Assembly (NCBI RefSeq): GCF_900109075.1 | Contig: NZ_FNYS01000013.1 | Coordinates: forward strand, 29,555 to 93,554 | Direction of reading: 5' to 3' | Origin: Myroides marinus | Lineage (GTDB): Bacteria; Bacteroidota; Bacteroidia; Flavobacteriales; Flavobacteriaceae | DNA: 64,000 nt | In this document: positions 61,533 through 64,000 of the stretch, piece after piece | How the letters are laid out: each line of letters starts with the position of its first letter | Position numbering within the stretch: the stretch's first letter is position 1 | Position numbers and translations under genes: made by a program | The notes under the pieces: model-generated | What the model was told of the DNA's origin: nothing | Database searches by the model: none | Seen by the model: the letters and a program-made list of their open reading frames with translations, nothing else

Positions 61533-62132
61533 CTATAATGTATTCTTATGTATTTGTCCTTTAGCTCGTGTAAGCGATCGTTGTGTGATTCCTAAATAAG
61601 ATGCTAAGTCTTGAGTTGTTACCCGCTTAATAAGCATTGGTTCGTTAAACAACATATAACTATACTTCTCTAAAGCCGTCTTATTATTATAATTCAGCAT
61701 GTACTTCTGCTTTTGATTATATTCCTGTTCTAAAACTGATTGTATAATTTTGTTCCAAGCTGGTACTTTATCAAGTAGATACAAATAGTCTGAATAACTT
61801 ATTCTATAAATTACACAATCTTCTATAGCTTTAATATTTCTTGTAGAATTTTCCTGAGATATAAATTCTGAAAATGAAGTAACAAATTCATTCTCAAACT
61901 TAAAACAAGTTATATTTTCCCTTTCTTCTTTGTCACTACCATACGCTTTAACAGCACCAATAGCAACAAAACCTATATAACGACATACTTCGTTCTCACG
62001 AATAAAAAAATCACCCTTTTTTAATAAAACAGGTTCAAAAAAATGTGAGGATAGATTAATCTCGTCACCTTTTAGCCCTCCTATTGAAACTAGACAACTT
62101 TCAAATATATCAACCCTTCCAATGTCATTCAT
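61533..62132 (-). CDS. Crp/Fnr-family transcription regulator
   Basis: A 199-residue regulator. A cyclic-nucleotide-binding-type barrel (about 25-130; LLKKGDFFIRENEVCRYIGF) precedes a helix-turn-helix (VTTQDLASYLGITQRSLTRA, about 172-191). The Arg and Glu pattern for cAMP is not evident, so the effector is unknown. It lies upstream of the MBL gene in a two-gene unit flanked by 130-base direct repeats. It probably controls that pair. Confidence 0.9.
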   Translation of the reverse strand: MNDIGRVDIFESCLVSIGGLKGDEINLSSHFFEPVLLKKGDFFIRENEVCRYIGFVAIGAVKAYGSDKEERENITCFKFENEFVTSFSEFISQENSTRNIKAIEDCVIYRISYSDYLYLLDKVPAWNKIIQSVLEQEYNQKQKYMLNYNNKTALEKYSYMLFNEPMLIKRVTTQDLASYLGITQRSLTRAKGQIHKNTL

Positions 62133-62253
62133 TACCTTATTTTTGTTATTAATCTTTTATTGAGCTATATCTCAAGTTCAATATTCAAAATTAAAAAAAA
62201 ATTAAAACCTATGTATCTTCATTACTTAGTCTCAAAAACATAATCAATAGTAA

Positions 62254-62383
62254 TCCCTCGTATCACCCTGACATATGTAGTACAGTTGAATTATTGCATA
62301 AAAGCCTATGATTGTACGAGGGAATAATTACTATTAAACTAACTTAGTTATAATATCAATTAACTGAGTTAGTTTTTCTTGAT
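62254..62383. repeat. Direct repeat, copy 2 (130 bases)
   Basis: Partner of 60677-60806. It contains a truncated duplicate of the winged-helix gene end, a perfect CCCTCGTA / TACGAGGG dyad, the duplicated terminator (62336-62375) and the last codons of the integrase gene. Confidence 0.93.
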
Positions 62384-63656
62384 TAAGATTTAAGGATTCA
62401 AGCTTCTCAAGCAAATTCTTATACTCTGGAGTTTTCTTAGTAGCTTGTCCTTCTAACTTACCTTTTAATATCTGCATTTCACTCTTGATAGCTTCCTCTT
62501 CCGTTAAAGCATATTCCTCTGTTTGCTTAACAGAGTGATGACCTAACATTTCTTTGACCACATGAATAGGAACTCCATTACCAAGCGTTACAGTACTACC
62601 GAAAGTTCTTCTTGCTTTGTGAGTATTTAATTCACTGATTTCACAAAGAGAAGAAATTTCTTTTAAATAGGCATTCATCTTTTGATTAGATCGAACAGGA
62701 AGCACTACATCTTTTCCAATACAATCAGGATGGTTTTTATACTTTTCCATTATCTCAATAGCTTTAGGTAGTAATGGAATAGTGATATTAGCATCTGTTT
62801 TTTGTCTATTGGTTCTTATCCACAAATTACCTTCAACATCTTTTGTAATATCACTTTTCTTTAGTTGAAATACATCAATGTAGGCAAGTCCTGTGTAACA
62901 CTGAAATACAAACACATCCCTTACAATAGATAACCTTTCATTATCAATCTCTTTACTTTCCAATATAGAGAGTTCTTCCCTACTTAAAGGTTTTTTATTG
63001 AGCTTACTCTTCTTAGGTTTGTATTGTGCAAAAGGATTAGAAGAAATTATTCCCTTTGCAACAGCTCGTAGAACAATCTTCTTGAAGTTTGAGATATACT
63101 TTATAGTCGTATTGTTGGAACACGCTCTAACAGTCTTTAAATAGTGTTCATATTCAAGGATAAACTCATGATCCAGCTCTCTGAACTCAATATCATCTTT
63201 ATTATAAACTTTTTTAATAAATTCTCCTACATGAGATCTTGCTGTTACATATCTCTCATACGTACCAGGAGCATATTCTTTAGGTACAAGTTTAAGAACT
63301 TCATCGTTGTGTTTTTGGAACTCCTCTAAGACCTTTACCTTACCTGTCCCTTTACCTTGTACATAGTCCATAAGAACAGAAGTAGTAATTGGTTGACCAT
63401 TGCTTAAAAGCTCCAACTTGTAGTGATTGATTTTAGATACAATCGTATCCAATAGAAAATTAAGAGTCCTTGCCTCTTCTTTTGTACCAAGTGCGCGACC
63501 TGACTTCTGGTTCCATCTATTGATGTCCCATTTGTGATTAATGGAAGTCTCTCTAGCGATTCCATCTACGATGATTCTAAGGTAAACCATCCTTAAATCA
63601 CCTCCATCTCTTCCTTTCTTAAGGAAAAAACTAATTGATAAGCGTTTTTCTAACAT
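62334..63656 (-). CDS. int: Tyrosine recombinase (ICE integrase, Bacteroidota type)
   Basis: A 440-residue integrase. An N-terminal arm-binding segment (about 1-100) and SAM-like core-binding domain (about 110-210) precede the catalytic domain. Visible motifs are HKARRTFGSTV (box II, with His and Arg), LGHHSVKQTEEYA (His and the catalytic Tyr), and CYTGLAYIDVFQL at box I. In box I the usual catalytic Arg is replaced by Ala, a trait known from IntDOT-like enzymes of this phylum. The C-terminal tail has a coiled-coil LEKLESLNLNQEKLTQ. It should integrate and excise the element. Its last codons lie in direct repeat copy 2. Confidence 0.94.
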   Translation of the reverse strand: MLEKRLSISFFLKKGRDGGDLRMVYLRIIVDGIARETSINHKWDINRWNQKSGRALGTKEEARTLNFLLDTIVSKINHYKLELLSNGQPITTSVLMDYVQGKGTGKVKVLEEFQKHNDEVLKLVPKEYAPGTYERYVTARSHVGEFIKKVYNKDDIEFRELDHEFILEYEHYLKTVRACSNNTTIKYISNFKKIVLRAVAKGIISSNPFAQYKPKKSKLNKKPLSREELSILESKEIDNERLSIVRDVFVFQCYTGLAYIDVFQLKKSDITKDVEGNLWIRTNRQKTDANITIPLLPKAIEIMEKYKNHPDCIGKDVVLPVRSNQKMNAYLKEISSLCEISELNTHKARRTFGSTVTLGNGVPIHVVKEMLGHHSVKQTEEYALTEEEAIKSEMQILKGKLEGQATKKTPEYKNLLEKLESLNLNQEKLTQLIDIITKLV

Positions 63657-64000
63657 AATTCAACTGTTTAAAATTAGTAATAAATGTCGAATTAAAACAC
63701 TTCAAAATCAAGATGTAAATCTCTTTAACCCCTTACTATCACTGAGATTAAGCTAATTTTTGTGGCACAGAACAAAACTTGCTTTCTGTGCCACGAATTA
63801 GCCTTGTTTTTTTGAGCATTTTTGAAAAAAATGCGATAGGGCTAAAAAAGAAAAAACCTATAATTCACTGAGAATCATAGGTTTTAAGCTGTTTTGATGA
63901 CTTTTAAAAAGTTATCTTTTATAAATCAGCGGAGAAAGAGGGAATATAACCTATATATAAATAGAATACCTTGTAATGTTATTGTTTTGATTTATTGATA
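63657..64000. other. Region upstream of the integrase gene, possible element end
   Basis: About 340 bases without a gene. It should hold the integrase promoter on the minus strand. It contains a strong dyad at 63752-63802, a GCATTTTT/AAAAATGC hairpin near 63816-63834, and a terminator-like stem at 63853-63885. Confidence 0.5.
63752..63802. repeat. Strong dyad next to the integrase gene
   Basis: GCTAATT pairs with AATTAGC and GTGGCACAGAA with TTCTGTGCCAC, interrupted only by a small bulge, with an 11-base loop. It has no T run, so it is more likely a protein-binding or recombination site than a simple terminator. Confidence 0.6.

Overview
The window is A+T-rich DNA from a member of the Bacteroidota, most likely the order Flavobacteriales. 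The reasons are the CTnDOT-type tra gene order, SusC/SusD and RteC proteins, CzcA fused to a TolC domain, promoter -7 boxes of the form TAnnTTTG, and a Cas9 remnant of the II-C kind found in flavobacteria. The species cannot be fixed from sequence alone. Nearly the whole window looks like one large integrative and conjugative element (ICE). The transfer genes lie at the left edge and run off it, and the tyrosine integrase lies near the right edge.

Layout. 1-5.2 kb: start of the transfer operon on the minus strand (traA/ParA, two DUF3408 proteins, traD, traE, traF, then traG cut by the window edge), with one foreign plus-strand gene between traD and traE. 5.7-7.4 kb: a decayed cas9 with no array or cas1/cas2. 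7.4-9.9 kb: a DEAD-box helicase and two cold-shock-domain proteins. 9.9-10.9 kb: a lone ketoacyl-ACP synthase III. 11.4-18.4 kb: a complete type I restriction-modification system. 18.8-22.7 kb: mobilization genes (relaxase, accessory protein, coupling protein) around a divergent gap that may hold oriT. 22.7-29.5 kb: a block of anti-restriction and helper genes (RadC-like, ArdA, topoisomerase III, DUF3945, a helix-turn-helix protein).

29.6-35.5 kb is the most interesting stretch, a defence island. It holds a phosphoribosyltransferase-like gene next to a NADAR gene, then on the other strand a three-gene unit of a helix-turn-helix regulator, a membrane coiled-coil abortive-infection protein (putAbiC type) and a protein with two DUF262 domains. 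Just beyond lies a probable small structured RNA (35671-35815) with its own promoter and terminator, then about 1.1 kb without genes.

37-48.2 kb: a SusC/SusD/S9-peptidase operon faces a minus-strand block that encodes a small Cys-rich DUF6520 protein, a MauE fusion, and a tight four-gene signalling operon (CPPxC-tail protein, integral membrane protein, histidine kinase, LuxR-type response regulator). Three copies of a roughly 20-bp motif sit upstream of two of these transcription units and could be response-regulator sites. 48.4-49.2 kb: rteC. 49.3-59.4 kb: metal resistance, with a Zn/Cd/Co P-type ATPase, a DUF6660 protein, a CzcA-TolC fusion, a CzcB adaptor, a PAP2-barrel protein and a small His-rich membrane protein. 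Two similar 19-bp palindromes lie between the divergent metal operons. 60-64 kb: excisionase-like and winged-helix genes, an inserted crp-MBL pair flanked by 130-bp direct repeats, the integrase, and a strong dyad beyond it that may mark the end of the element.

Together the genes describe an ICE that transfers itself, protects its incoming DNA from restriction, and gives the host restriction, abortive-infection defence, metal efflux and a nutrient or peptide uptake module. All family names come from recognising motifs by eye; no database search was run.
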